Positions 8,149 through 16,275 are shown, numbered from the stretch's first letter. The stretch: DNA of 64,000 nucleotides from Mycobacterium sp. (GCF_029961025.1 NZ_JASBVP010000002.1:310001-374000), one strand, 5' to 3'. The notes: generated by a model from the letters alone, not told the origin. Program-made: numbers and translations.

Positions 8149-9009
8149 TTACCTTTTCCTCGCCCGGCGCCCGGCCAGAGCACGCCATCCGAGGATGGCC
8201 GCCGTCAGGATGATGAGCGTGCCGAGCAACGGCCACGCCCCCAGCGCGCCGACCCGCCGGATGAACCAGCCCTGCACGATGCCGACGGCGCGGATCACCG
8301 GGTCACGCGGGCCGGCGTCGGTGTAGAACAGCCGGATCTCGTAGTAACCGTAATACGTCACATAAAGGCCGGTGAGCAGCACCACCACGCCGACGATCCG
8401 TCCGATGTGGGGAAGCACCCGCCGCAGGGCGCCGGCCGCCGACGCTCCCGCCACGGCGACGGCGATCGCGGCCACACCGACGGTGATCGCCATGCCGGCC
8501 GCGTAGGAAACGAAGGCCAGCATGCCGGTGAGCACGGAGCCCTGCTTGAAGCTCGTGCTGACGGCCGCCAGGAATGGTGCCAGCGTGCATGACAGCGAGG
8601 CCACCGCATAGCCCACTCCGTAGCCGTACATCGAGCCCAGCCGCGCGGTCGGTGTCCCGCGGGACAGCTTGGGCAGCACGACGCTGACCTCGCGGCCGGC
8701 GAGCAACCATATCGCCAGGGCGATGAGCAACACCCCGATGACGACGGTGGCGAACGGCAGGTACTTCTGGGCCGAGGCGATCACCGGTGCGATCACCAAC
8801 CCGAAGAGCCCGAACACCGTGACGAATCCCGCCGACATCGCGACCGTGGCGCCGGCCGCCCGGGTCAGCGCCGCGAGCCGGGACCGCTCCGCGCCGCCGG
8901 CGGCGATCACCATCGTCAAGTAGCCCGGCAAAAAGGCGAAACCGCACGGGTTGAGCGCCGCAACCATGCCGGCGCTCAGCGCGAAGCCCAGCGCGGCGGT
9001 GTCGATCAC
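8149..9009 (-). CDS. ccdA: CcdA/DsbD-type thiol-disulfide transmembrane protein
   Basis: This 286-residue protein has six or more hydrophobic segments and belongs to the cytochrome c biogenesis/DsbD transmembrane family. It passes electrons from cytoplasmic thioredoxin to an extracytoplasmic partner. The two redox cysteines expected for the family are visible: LNPCGFAFLPGYL (about residue 22) and SLSCTLAPFLA in the later half. The GTG start at 9009 overlaps the stop of the thioredoxin-like lipoprotein gene (GTGA), so the pair is co-translated and the lipoprotein is the likely electron acceptor. The C-terminal extension holds one more membrane helix and a basic tail (GRRARKR). Relatives work in cytochrome c maturation or in metal and disulfide reduction; which applies here is not decidable. 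Confidence 0.88.
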   Translation of the reverse strand: MIDTAALGFALSAGMVAALNPCGFAFLPGYLTMVIAAGGAERSRLAALTRAAGATVAMSAGFVTVFGLFGLVIAPVIASAQKYLPFATVVIGVLLIALAIWLLAGREVSVVLPKLSRGTPTARLGSMYGYGVGYAVASLSCTLAPFLAAVSTSFKQGSVLTGMLAFVSYAAGMAITVGVAAIAVAVAGASAAGALRRVLPHIGRIVGVVVLLTGLYVTYYGYYEIRLFYTDAGPRDPVIRAVGIVQGWFIRRVGALGAWPLLGTLIILTAAILGWRALAGRRARKR

Positions 9010-9581
9010 GTACCGGTGAGTGCGGTGAGTCGTTGGGTTAGCTCAGCCTCGTTCATCGGCCCCTTGACCACGTCGATGCGCCCGTCGCGGTTCAAGAACG
9101 CGAACGCGGGCTGTTCCGTCACACCGAATTTCGCCCACACTGCCCCGCTCGTGTCGGCCAGCTGGACAAACTTCAGCGGATATTTCTTGACGAACTCCTG
9201 CATCGCGGGCAGCTGGCTGGCCGAGGCCACCCCCACGAACGTCACCGTCGGGTGGGCTTGCGCCACCCGGCCCAGCATCGGTGCCTCGCTTTGGCAGGTG
9301 GAGCACCACGGTGCCCAGAACCACAGCACGGCCGGCTTACCCAGCAGGCTAGCTCCGGAAAACTCCTGACCCTCAACGGTTTTAGCGGTGAACTGCAGCT
9401 GAGCGGGAACGGCCTTACCGGCGGCAAGTTGCGGGGCCGACCCGGCTGCCGAATGCGTCCCGGGATGAGGCGCCGGCCCACACGCGCCGAGGATGGTCAG
9501 CGACGCAACGGCGGCGATGATCGCCAACGGCCGGGCCAGGCGACCCGCCGGTCCCACGGTGATCGGACGCTCAGCGTACAC
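9006..9581 (-). CDS. Thioredoxin-like (ResA/DsbF-type) lipoprotein
   Basis: This 191-residue protein has a basic N-terminus, a hydrophobic segment (LAIIAAVASLTILG) and lipobox LGAC, so it is predicted to be anchored on the outer face of the membrane. A thioredoxin fold follows with active site WCSTC inside VLWFWAPWCSTCQSEAPML, and the cis-Pro region TEQPAFAFLNRDG. Family roles are reduction of extracytoplasmic disulfides, for example for haem attachment, or delivery of reductant to metal proteins. Start GTG 9581 is chosen because GGGAGG lies 5 bases upstream. It is the first gene of a two-gene unit with ccdA. M. tuberculosis DsbF is the nearest kind of protein I know. The promoter region shares a box with the one at 6520. 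Confidence 0.88.
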   Translation of the reverse strand: MYAERPITVGPAGRLARPLAIIAAVASLTILGACGPAPHPGTHSAAGSAPQLAAGKAVPAQLQFTAKTVEGQEFSGASLLGKPAVLWFWAPWCSTCQSEAPMLGRVAQAHPTVTFVGVASASQLPAMQEFVKKYPLKFVQLADTSGAVWAKFGVTEQPAFAFLNRDGRIDVVKGPMNEAELTQRLTALTGT

Positions 9582-9813
9582 GGTTACCTCCCAATCGGAG
9601 TCGGCCCGCCGGAATGCTCCAGCGATACTACCATCTCGGTACGTAGACAGTAGATGTGACCATAGTTGTGACAGTGAGTGACAATAAGTGTCGGCGGGGC
9701 CGGCCGTTGCCGGCTCAGCATGCGGATTTCGGTCAGTGCATCGCCGGACCCAATGTCCCGCTTGGTAATATCACCAGGCTCGGCACGAGCCTGACGGCAC
9801 GGGGAGTGAAGGA

Positions 9814-10719
9814 ATGTCACGCACCGACAACGACACCTGGGATGTGGCCACCAGTGTGGGAGCGACTGCGGTGATGGTGGCCGCCGGACGGGCCCGCGCC
9901 ACCCGGGCCGATAATCCGCTCATCGATGACCCCTTTGCCGAGCCGTTGGTGCGCGCCGTCGGCATCGACTTTTTCACGCGCTGGGCCAACGGGGAATTGA
10001 GCGCCGCCGAGGTCGACGATCCCGGCGCGGCGTGGGGAATGCAGCGGCTGACCGACGCGATGGCGGTCCGCACCCGCTATATCGACGCGTTTCTCTCCGA
10101 GGCGGCAGCGGCGGGTATCCGCCAGGTGGTTATTCTGGCCAGCGGGCTGGACGCGCGCGCCTACCGACTGCCCTGGCCGGCGGGCACGACGGTGTTTGAG
10201 ATCGACCAACCCCAGGTGCTGGAATTCAAGACGGCCACGCTGGCCGCGCTGGGCGCCGCGCCGACGGCCAGGCTGCAGGCGGTGCCGGTCGATTTACGGC
10301 ACGACTGGCCTGCGGCGTTGCGCCACGCCGGGTTTGACACCGGCGAACCCACTGCCTGGACGGTTGAAGGGCTGTTGGCGTACCTGCCGCCGGACGCTCA
10401 GGATCGGCTGCTCGACAACGTCACCGCGCTCAGCGCCGCCGGCAGCCGGCTGGTCGCGAATATCTTCTGGGCCACTCCGGAGGGGCGCCAGGCCGGCCGC
10501 GCCGCGACCCAGAAATGGTATGAATGCGGTTTGGACGTCAAGCTCGACGACCTCAGCTGCCCCGGCGAACGCAACGACGTGGCCGACTACCTGGCGGGCT
10601 GCGGGTGGCGGGTGCTGGACCGTGCGGATTTCGGCGCGTTGCTGGCCGGCCATGGGTTACCGGTGCCGCCGGCGAACCCGGTCGACAACTACTGTTGCGC
10701 CGCGATCCTGGCCGACTGA
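9814..10719 (+). CDS. Class I SAM-dependent methyltransferase, TIGR00027 family
   Basis: This 301-residue protein belongs to the large mycobacterial family of putative S-adenosylmethionine-dependent methyltransferases (Rv0731c/Rv3767c type; Leucine carboxyl methyltransferase fold). Diagnostic parts are [15 protein letters not shown] near the N-terminus, [17 protein letters not shown], the [17 protein letters not shown] motif [14 protein letters not shown] and [15 protein letters not shown]. Mycobacteria carry many paralogues with mostly unknown substrates. ATG 9814 follows GGAGTGAAGGA. It stands alone between the thioredoxin-like unit (divergent) and the acyl-CoA ligase (convergent), so context gives no clear substrate. 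Confidence 0.9.
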   Translation: MSRTDNDTWDVATSVGATAVMVAAGRARATRADNPLIDDPFAEPLVRAVGIDFFTRWANGELSAAEVDDPGAAWGMQRLTDAMAVRTRYIDAFLSEAAAAGIRQVVILASGLDARAYRLPWPAGTTVFEIDQPQVLEFKTATLAALGAAPTARLQAVPVDLRHDWPAALRHAGFDTGEPTAWTVEGLLAYLPPDAQDRLLDNVTALSAAGSRLVANIFWATPEGRQAGRAATQKWYECGLDVKLDDLSCPGERNDVADYLAGCGWRVLDRADFGALLAGHGLPVPPANPVDNYCCAAILAD

Positions 10720-10758
10720 TCGAATCCGGGTAGAGCCCTAATCCTTTTTAAGGCCTAA

Positions 10759-12282
10759 TTAGTTGACGGCGCGCTCACGTCCCTGCCAATAGGGTTGGCG
10801 CAGTTTGAATTTCTGCAGCTTTCCGGTCGCGGTGCGAATCAGCTCATCGCGGAATTCGATTCGCTTCGGGCATTTGTAGCCGGCCAGATGCTCTCGGCAA
10901 TGCCTTATCAGCTCTTCGGCGGTGACCTCCCGGTTGGTGACGACGAGCGCGGTGACGAGCTCGCCCCACTTCTCGTCGGGAATCCCGATCACCGCGGCCT
11001 CCCGCACCGCCTCGTGCAGCATCAGCACGTCTTCGACTTCGATCGACGAGACGTTTTCGCCCCCGGTGATCACGATGTCCTTCTTCCGGTCCGCGATCGT
11101 CAGATACCCCTCGGAGATCGCACCGCCGTCCCCGGTGTGAAACCAGCCGCCCTCCAGGGCTTCCGCCGTCTCCTCGGGGGCGTTCCAATAGCCCTCGAAA
11201 ACGTGATTGGACCGCGCCAGGATCTCCCCGTCGTCGGCGCAGGTGAGACTCACCCCGAGGACGGGCGCCCCGGCCCGGCTCAGCAACCGGGCCTGCTCAA
11301 GCGGGTCCAGGCCATCCCACTCGCTGCGCATCCGTGACATGGTCAGCAGCGGAGAGGTTTCCGTCAGGCCGTAAATTTGGATGAACTCCCAGCCCAGTTC
11401 GTCGCGCACCCGCTGGATCAGCCGCGTCGGCGGTGGCGCGCCGGCGACGATGGCCCGCACCCGCCCGCGCCCGGGCACCTCGCCGGGCCAGCTGCCGGCG
11501 GCGTCGAGGATGGACGCGATGACCGCCGGCGCCGCACACAGGTACGTCACGCCGTGGCGGTCGATCCGGCGCAAGATTTCCGCCCCGTCGACCTTCCGCA
11601 GGATCACCTGTGGCACCCCCATGCCCGTCGCCGCGAACGGCTGCCCCCATCCGTTGGCGTGGAACATCGGCAGGGTGTGCAGATACACGTCACGGTCGTT
11701 GACACCGGCCTGCCAGCCGAACACCACGGCGTTGATCCACAGGTTGCGATGGGTGATCTGGGCTCCCTTGGGCGCGGCCGTGGTTCCCGAGGTGTAGTTG
11801 ATGGTCGCCGTCGCCGACTCCTCGGCATCCCACGGTTTCGGGTCGTCGGGCCCGCCCCACAGCACGTCGTCGTCTTCGCCAAAAACGAAGGTGTGCGGGG
11901 CGCCAACCTCGTCCAGCAGGTGTTTCAGCGAGGGATCCACCATCAGCACATCGGCCTCTGCGTGATGCATGATGTATTTGATCTCCTCGGCGGTGAGACG
12001 AAAGTTGATCGGCACCAGCACCCGGCCCCAACCGCACACCCCGAAAAACGACGCCAGCAGCCGCGCCGAGTTCTGGGACACCACGGCAACCCTCCCGCCG
12101 CGCTCGACGCCAAGCCGGTCCAGCGCCGCCGCCTGGCTTCGCACCCGGCGCCCAAGTTCGGCGTAACTCAGCTCGCACCACGAGTCAGCCGGTTGCGCGG
12201 GTTCGTCGACCACCGCGATCCGGCGCGGATACACCGTGAGCGCACGGTCGAGAAAGTCGGTGACCGTCAACGGGCACTGCAT
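10759..12282 (-). CDS. Fatty-acid--CoA ligase (FadD/AMP-binding enzyme)
   Basis: This acyl-adenylate-forming enzyme of about 507 residues converts a carboxylic acid, ATP and CoA to acyl-CoA. It shows the P-loop INYTSGTTAAPKG, the FIQIYGLTETSP motif, the GDGGAISEGYLTIADRKKDI hinge and the catalytic Lys region RTATGKLQKFKLRQ. The His/Ala-rich pocket (TLPMFHANGWG) resembles short/medium-chain ligases. ATG 12282 is preferred over GTG 12288 because AAAGG lies at proper distance. It lies 198 bases downstream of the monooxygenase cluster on the same strand, with tandem repeats in the gap, so it may be co-expressed. It could activate the acid formed after alkane oxidation (inference). The exact chain length is not predictable. 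Confidence 0.9.
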   Translation of the reverse strand: MQCPLTVTDFLDRALTVYPRRIAVVDEPAQPADSWCELSYAELGRRVRSQAAALDRLGVERGGRVAVVSQNSARLLASFFGVCGWGRVLVPINFRLTAEEIKYIMHHAEADVLMVDPSLKHLLDEVGAPHTFVFGEDDDVLWGGPDDPKPWDAEESATATINYTSGTTAAPKGAQITHRNLWINAVVFGWQAGVNDRDVYLHTLPMFHANGWGQPFAATGMGVPQVILRKVDGAEILRRIDRHGVTYLCAAPAVIASILDAAGSWPGEVPGRGRVRAIVAGAPPPTRLIQRVRDELGWEFIQIYGLTETSPLLTMSRMRSEWDGLDPLEQARLLSRAGAPVLGVSLTCADDGEILARSNHVFEGYWNAPEETAEALEGGWFHTGDGGAISEGYLTIADRKKDIVITGGENVSSIEVEDVLMLHEAVREAAVIGIPDEKWGELVTALVVTNREVTAEELIRHCREHLAGYKCPKRIEFRDELIRTATGKLQKFKLRQPYWQGRERAVN

Positions 12283-12317
12283 ACCCACACCTTTCTTATC
12301 GTCGTTTCGGTCCCGAA

Positions 12318-12337
12318 GTATTTCTGGGTATTTCTGG
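12318..12337. repeat. Two tandem copies of a 10-bp unit upstream of the acyl-CoA ligase
   Basis: GTATTTCTGG is repeated head-to-tail at 12318-12327 and 12328-12337, about 35 bases upstream of the ligase start at 12282, one helical turn apart. It lies in an otherwise unremarkable 197-base gap after the small membrane protein gene. It may be a regulator or sigma-factor contact site. No further evidence. Confidence 0.4.
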
Positions 12338-12479
12338 GCCTAATCACGGGCGCTGTCATCTGGCTTCTGCGCCGACAGGGCCGGCTTGACCACCCTCGGT
12401 GGTTGTCAACGCCGACCCTGTCCATCACGTTAGCGTGGCGACTTTCGCCCCACGCCCGGCCCTACCCGCGCACTTACAG

Positions 12480-12818
12480 TCAATCCGGCGTGGGCGATGC
12501 TTCGGGCGCCTCCGTCGCGGCCCCGGACTCGCCTCCCCGGCCCGCGTCCAGCCCGACCGACGCCAACGTGACCTCGCCGCGTTCGAATTCTTCGATGAAC
12601 CTCCACAACTCGTCGTGTAGGCTCACCTCGCCCAGTCCCGGGCCGGCCGGATGGCCATCGAGCCCGTAGGATCGCGCCGCCCGCCGGCAGACGAAGGCGA
12701 TGAAGGCCACCGGGAATACCAGCGCAAAGAACATCGCGCTGAGGCTCAACAGCACGTCAAGGTTCGAGGGGCCGCCCGCCACGACACCGATGTCGGTCGC
12801 GGTGTACCCGATAGTCAT
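12480..12818 (-). CDS. Small membrane protein 2 of the copper monooxygenase operon
   Basis: This 112-residue protein has a strong hydrophobic segment LLSLSAMFFALVFPVAFIAFVCRRAARS at about residues 24-50, followed by an acidic cytosolic-like region (LHDELWRFIEEFERGEVTL) and a Pro/Ala-rich tail. I do not recognise the family. ATG 12818 has AAAGGAGATCCT in front and overlaps the stop of the preceding small gene by 4 bases (ATGA), so it is translationally coupled to it. Position directly after hmoB makes it an operon partner, possibly an assembly or stabilising subunit like the additional small helices found with other copper membrane monooxygenases. It is not the AmoD/PmoD type as far as I can see: no Cys/Met-rich cupredoxin-like core. 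Confidence 0.75.
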   Translation of the reverse strand: MTIGYTATDIGVVAGGPSNLDVLLSLSAMFFALVFPVAFIAFVCRRAARSYGLDGHPAGPGLGEVSLHDELWRFIEEFERGEVTLASVGLDAGRGGESGAATEAPEASPTPD

Positions 12819-13129
12819 AGGATCTCCTTTGAACCTGGTCCGGATGTCCCGACCCGCGAGGCGGGCTCCGGTCCGGCCGATTGCTCAAGCCGGTGCCCGT
12901 CATCGCGGTCGGGTTCGGCCGGCACACTCGGTGTGTCGGCTTGATTGGCTTGATTTTCCGCTGCCGCCGAGGTTTTGCGGATCCGCCGCATCACCACGAA
13001 CAGCGCCGCCACCGGGAACAGCATCGCAAACGCGATGCCGAACCCCACCCCGGCCAGCTCGTCGCTGGTCATCTCGCCGCCGTGGGCGAGATAGGTGACA
13101 CCCACCGCCAGGTTGGCCGCATTCAGCAT
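12815..13129 (-). CDS. Small membrane protein 1 of the copper monooxygenase operon
   Basis: This 104-residue protein has a short N-terminal region containing a single His (YLAHGGEMTSDEL), one membrane helix (GVGFGIAFAMLFPVAALFVVMRRIRK, about residues 28-52) and a long polar tail rich in Glu, Asp, Gln and Pro. The family is not recognised. It shares with the next gene the pattern of helix (FPVA) then Arg-rich boundary then acidic/Pro tail (MLFPVAALFVVMRR versus LVFPVAFIAFVCRR), suggesting the two arose by duplication (inference). ATG 13129 lies 7 bases after the hmoB stop with GGGAGTGAGG as ribosome site. Probable subunit or accessory factor of the monooxygenase. Confidence 0.75.
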   Translation of the reverse strand: MLNAANLAVGVTYLAHGGEMTSDELAGVGFGIAFAMLFPVAALFVVMRRIRKTSAAAENQANQADTPSVPAEPDRDDGHRLEQSAGPEPASRVGTSGPGSKEIL

Positions 13130-13136
13130 CGGTGCC

Positions 13137-14447
13137 TCACTCCCCCCCGTACTGCGGCAGGATGCCGGTGGACAACTCGTTGATCTCGGCCACCGCCTGC
13201 TCCCCGCCGCTGCGGAAAAACATCGCTCCGGTGACCCGCACCTCGGCCTCGTTGAGCGGCAGCAGATTGCGTGACGACAGATCCTTGGAGTTGATGGTGA
13301 CCGTCAGGGTGCGTGCCTCGCCCGGCTGGATCGGACTACTCGGGGTGACCCGCGCCCGCCCAACGTACGGGCCTTCCGGCGGGTTGGCCACCGCGTCCAT
13401 GTTGTACAGCGAGTAGTCGGCGAACTGCACGTGGTCAAACGACGTCGGCGCCTTCGAATTGTTTTTGACGGCAACCGTCAATGTCAGCGTCTTCGCCTTG
13501 TCGTCGAACACCGCGCTTTTGACTGACGTCTGCAGGCCCTGCTGCAGCGCCGTCGGCGCCAGCGGTGGCGGCTGCACGCGCACCACCTGGATCGGAACCT
13601 CCGGCCCGTCGTGGATCTTGGCGTAGAAGTAACCGCCCATCCCGACCACCAGTGCGACCACCCCCAGGATCGCGGTCACCTTGATGTCGCGCTTAGGCAA
13701 CATGCCCGACGGATCTCCGTAGCGCAGCACCACCGCGCGTTGCAGCAGCGGGCGCCACAACCAGAAGGTCACGTAGGCCAGCGCGACCGCCAGGCAGATC
13801 AGCTGCCAGGTCACCACGCGTGACATGCCGTAGGTCAACAGGTTGATCTGTTTGCCCGTTGCCAGCGTCTCGGTTTCGGTGAACGGGCCGCCCGCGTTTC
13901 GGATCGTGACCCACTGGCCCTGGCCGACCAGGGTGCCGGTCCCTTTCGCCGCCATCGCGGGATGCACATGCCAGCGACCGGGAAGCCTGGCCTTGAGCAC
14001 CAGCTTGAACGGGTAGGTGGCGCCCCGCTGGATCTTCACCGACTGCGGGGTGAACATCCCGTTGAGCTCGCGGTCCTCGACGGTGAACACCGCTCCCGGG
14101 GTGTTGATCGTGAGGTAGGCGAGGTTGGGCGGCGATATGGTGTGGTCCGGCCAAGCGTTCATCACCCGCAGGTTCCCGGTGATCGTCAACTCCTGGTTGA
14201 CGTCCAGTTCGTTGGTGGAGAAGTTGACGTCGTAGAACATGATCGTCGACGTCCGCTCGAAAGACTGCTGGCTTTCCTCGCCATGCGCGGACGCCACGCC
14301 CGCGGGAGCGAACAGCACGATCATTGCGACCGTGGCCAGCAGCGACACCACGAACCACCCGGCGCGGGAGCGCCTCGGCCCGTCACTTCCCACAGCCCTC
14401 CGATGGCGGAAAGACCGCAAACGAGTCATCATTGTCGTCCGCCTCAC
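13137..14447 (-). CDS. hmoB: Copper membrane monooxygenase subunit B (PmoB/AmoB/HmoB)
   Basis: This 436-residue B subunit supplies the extracytoplasmic cupredoxin domains of a copper membrane monooxygenase. A basic leader and signal/anchor segment ends in ASAHGEES, so the mature protein begins with the conserved N-terminal His (His55 here, His33 in M. capsulatus PmoB). The other copper ligands are in GRWHVHPAM (His160, His162; His137/139 in PmoB). MFYDVNFS and GQGQWVTI also match PmoB blocks. Two membrane helices follow (about 208-230 and 265-283), then a second cupredoxin-like domain. GTG 14447 directly abuts the subunit A stop; ATG 14432 with GAGG at 9 bases is the alternative start. Named after the mycobacterial hydrocarbon monooxygenase; substrate is inferred, not seen. 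Confidence 0.93.
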   Translation of the reverse strand: MRRTTMMTRLRSFRHRRAVGSDGPRRSRAGWFVVSLLATVAMIVLFAPAGVASAHGEESQQSFERTSTIMFYDVNFSTNELDVNQELTITGNLRVMNAWPDHTISPPNLAYLTINTPGAVFTVEDRELNGMFTPQSVKIQRGATYPFKLVLKARLPGRWHVHPAMAAKGTGTLVGQGQWVTIRNAGGPFTETETLATGKQINLLTYGMSRVVTWQLICLAVALAYVTFWLWRPLLQRAVVLRYGDPSGMLPKRDIKVTAILGVVALVVGMGGYFYAKIHDGPEVPIQVVRVQPPPLAPTALQQGLQTSVKSAVFDDKAKTLTLTVAVKNNSKAPTSFDHVQFADYSLYNMDAVANPPEGPYVGRARVTPSSPIQPGEARTLTVTINSKDLSSRNLLPLNEAEVRVTGAMFFRSGGEQAVAEINELSTGILPQYGGE

Positions 14448-15230
14448 TCAGTCGTTGATCAGGCTGAAGAACCGGCCGACGGGCCAGACCGCAAGGTACT
14501 TACCGATCAGGAAGCCGACCCAGTAGACGGCCGCGCTCATCATGCCGGCGAAGAACGACACCACGATCGTGATGTTGCTCACCAGGGCCCGCAGGTGGCC
14601 CGCCTCGACGATGCGCAGGTATTCCGGGGTCTGGGTTCGGGTGAAGTGGAATCCCAGGGTGTCGGCCACGGTCATCAGCGAGCCGTGGAGGTCGACCGGC
14701 GCCAGGAACGGCGAGAGCGCCGGGAAGTTGAAGAACCAGAAGAAGAACCCCCACATCAGCCCGCCGAACACCGACGTCATGAGGTAACTTCGGGTCAGGC
14801 CGTGCACGACGTCCAGCAATATGCCGGCCAGCAGGAAGTTCTCCGCCCAGGTGTAGTTCATCGGCTCGTGCGACCAGAGGTGGAAGCTACCCCACCGTGA
14901 GATCCACACCGCTAGGAACAGGCAGGCGGCGCACAGCGTCGCCCCCACCGGGATCCGAAGCTGGCTCCACGCGATGTACTGGACGGCCGCGGGAACGATG
15001 ATGCCGAGCGCGGGAACCAGCAGGGGCCAGTACTGGCGGTCCTTCCAGTCCGCCCAAAAGCCCCAGTCGCCGACGAACAGCATCTGGTTGAGGTGATACG
15101 CCCCCGCGATAAGCAGCGCTGCACCCGCGAGAAGGCACCAATCCCAGCGCCGGCTGAGCAGCGGAAACGAGTCGATCGTGATGGCTTGATCCGGCGGCGC
15201 AGGCTTGGTCGGCTCTGCCGTGGTTGTCAT
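14448..15230 (-). CDS. hmoA: Copper membrane monooxygenase subunit A (PmoA/AmoA/HmoA)
   Basis: This 260-residue integral membrane protein has about seven hydrophobic segments, the usual size for PmoA/AmoA (about 247-275). Family blocks are clear: GDWGFWADWKDRQYWPL, AAVQYIAWSQLRIPVGAT, GMMSAAVYWVGFLIG and the hallmark TQTPEYLRIVEAGHLR. It forms the A subunit of the trimeric complex next to subunits B and C. ATG 15230 has GGAG nine bases upstream. It ends exactly where subunit B begins. The amino-acid pattern differs enough from methanotroph PmoA that it belongs to the divergent hydrocarbon-type branch rather than to proteobacterial pMMO (judged by eye; a tree is needed). Confidence 0.95.
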   Translation of the reverse strand: MTTTAEPTKPAPPDQAITIDSFPLLSRRWDWCLLAGAALLIAGAYHLNQMLFVGDWGFWADWKDRQYWPLLVPALGIIVPAAVQYIAWSQLRIPVGATLCAACLFLAVWISRWGSFHLWSHEPMNYTWAENFLLAGILLDVVHGLTRSYLMTSVFGGLMWGFFFWFFNFPALSPFLAPVDLHGSLMTVADTLGFHFTRTQTPEYLRIVEAGHLRALVSNITIVVSFFAGMMSAAVYWVGFLIGKYLAVWPVGRFFSLIND

Positions 15231-15341
15231 GTCCTAAAACTCCACTTCGAATTGGACGGACGGATACACATTTGTTGCCAAGGCCAATGGACAAACCCGC
15301 AGGAAACGTCCTGGTTCGTTGGTTTTCGCTGTGGGTGGCGA

Positions 15342-15387
15342 GTCTTCGTGCTGCCCGCGGGCCGCTGCCCACGGGCAGCACGAAGAC
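15342..15387 (-). promoter_or_regulatory. 16-bp perfect hairpin between subunit C and subunit A genes
   Basis: GTCTTCGTGCTGCCCG at 15342-15357 is the exact reverse complement of 15372-15387, with a 14-base loop. It lies just after the hmoC stop (15394) and 112 bases before the hmoA start, and lacks a U-run. Hairpins between the C and A genes are known in methane and ammonia oxidisers, where they are linked to mRNA processing or partial termination giving different C and AB transcript levels. Same role is inferred here. Confidence 0.75.
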
Positions 15388-15393
15388 ATAGCC

Positions 15394-16275
15394 TTAGCGG
15401 GCCGAAGCCGCTGCGGCGTCTCCGGTTTGCGCGGCAGCCACCGCGGTTGCCGCCGGCGCACCGGCAGCGGCTTGCGCCAGCTCCTTCTCCTGGCGGGCCA
15501 GCTGCATGATTCGCGGCAGGGTCTCAAACCAAATCGCGAACGTCCCGGCCAGCAGGTAGCCGAACAGCACGAACGGCCAGTGCAGCGGCGCGGCGAAGAG
15601 CTCCTCCGGCTGGAAGAACGAATGCCCGAACTCGTTCATCGTCACCTGGAAGAACAGCAGCACGGTTCCGGAGATGATCAACCCGTAGGACACCGGGAAC
15701 CGCTTGCCCCCGTAGATGTGCGGCAGGCGGGTGCGGCTGTACAGGTAGAGCCCACCGGCCATGTAGATCATCAACGGGAACACCCCGTAGAACAGCACCG
15801 AGTGGCTCGGGGTGAACGCGGTATCGCGGATGACGATCTGGTGCCAAGAGGCGTCCTCCTCCGCGAAGTAGCTGCCGCCCCAGTACACCGACGTGGTGAA
15901 CGCCGCGACCAGCAGCCACAGGTTCCACAGCCGCCGGGATTCTTCCTTACGGCTGACGTCCTTCGGCAACTTTTGAGCGGAGGCCCACAGCCACACGTAC
16001 CACACCCCGGCCGCGATCGGCAGCAGGATCATGTTGGCCGCGGCCATGCCCAGCCAGTACTTGCCGAAGCCAGGGTCGTGCGAGTTCAGGCCGTGGCTGA
16101 ACGCATAGGCCTGCTGGTACCAGCGCCAGAAGAGGGCGAGCGCACTCACCGAGCCGATAGCGAACAGGATCGACGGGATCGACCCACCTCGCCGCACCGG
16201 CATCTCCGGCGCAGAACCGCCTCGCGCACCTCCCTTCGCCGTGTCCCGATGGAGAGTTTGACCAGATGTCATCAT
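15394..16275 (-). CDS. hmoC: Copper membrane monooxygenase subunit C (PmoC/AmoC/HmoC)
   Basis: This 293-residue membrane protein with six or so helices contains the metal sites now regarded as central to catalysis in the family. Asp141 and His145 in EEDASWHQIVIRD, and His158 in FTPSHS, match PmoC Asp156/His160/His173 (CuC). Asn214 and His218 in MNEFGHSFF, and His232 in APLHWPF, match Asn227/His231/His245 (CuD). So both sites are complete. The EELFAAPLHW block is strongly conserved. The C-terminal tail is Ala-rich and low-complexity. Two adjacent ATGs exist (16275, 16272); AAGGAG fits the second slightly better. It is the promoter-proximal gene of hmoCAB and is divergent from the GAF regulator. 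Confidence 0.95.
   Translation of the reverse strand: MMTSGQTLHRDTAKGGARGGSAPEMPVRRGGSIPSILFAIGSVSALALFWRWYQQAYAFSHGLNSHDPGFGKYWLGMAAANMILLPIAAGVWYVWLWASAQKLPKDVSRKEESRRLWNLWLLVAAFTTSVYWGGSYFAEEDASWHQIVIRDTAFTPSHSVLFYGVFPLMIYMAGGLYLYSRTRLPHIYGGKRFPVSYGLIISGTVLLFFQVTMNEFGHSFFQPEELFAAPLHWPFVLFGYLLAGTFAIWFETLPRIMQLARQEKELAQAAAGAPAATAVAAAQTGDAAAASAR

Noticed and set aside
10720-10758. Terminator between the methyltransferase and ligase genes
   Set aside because: Only CCTTTTTAAGG with a 4-bp stem is visible, too weak to call.
12480-13129. Small genes as PmoD/AmoD homologues
   Set aside because: They lack the exported Cys/Met-containing cupredoxin-like domain; only the single helix is similar.
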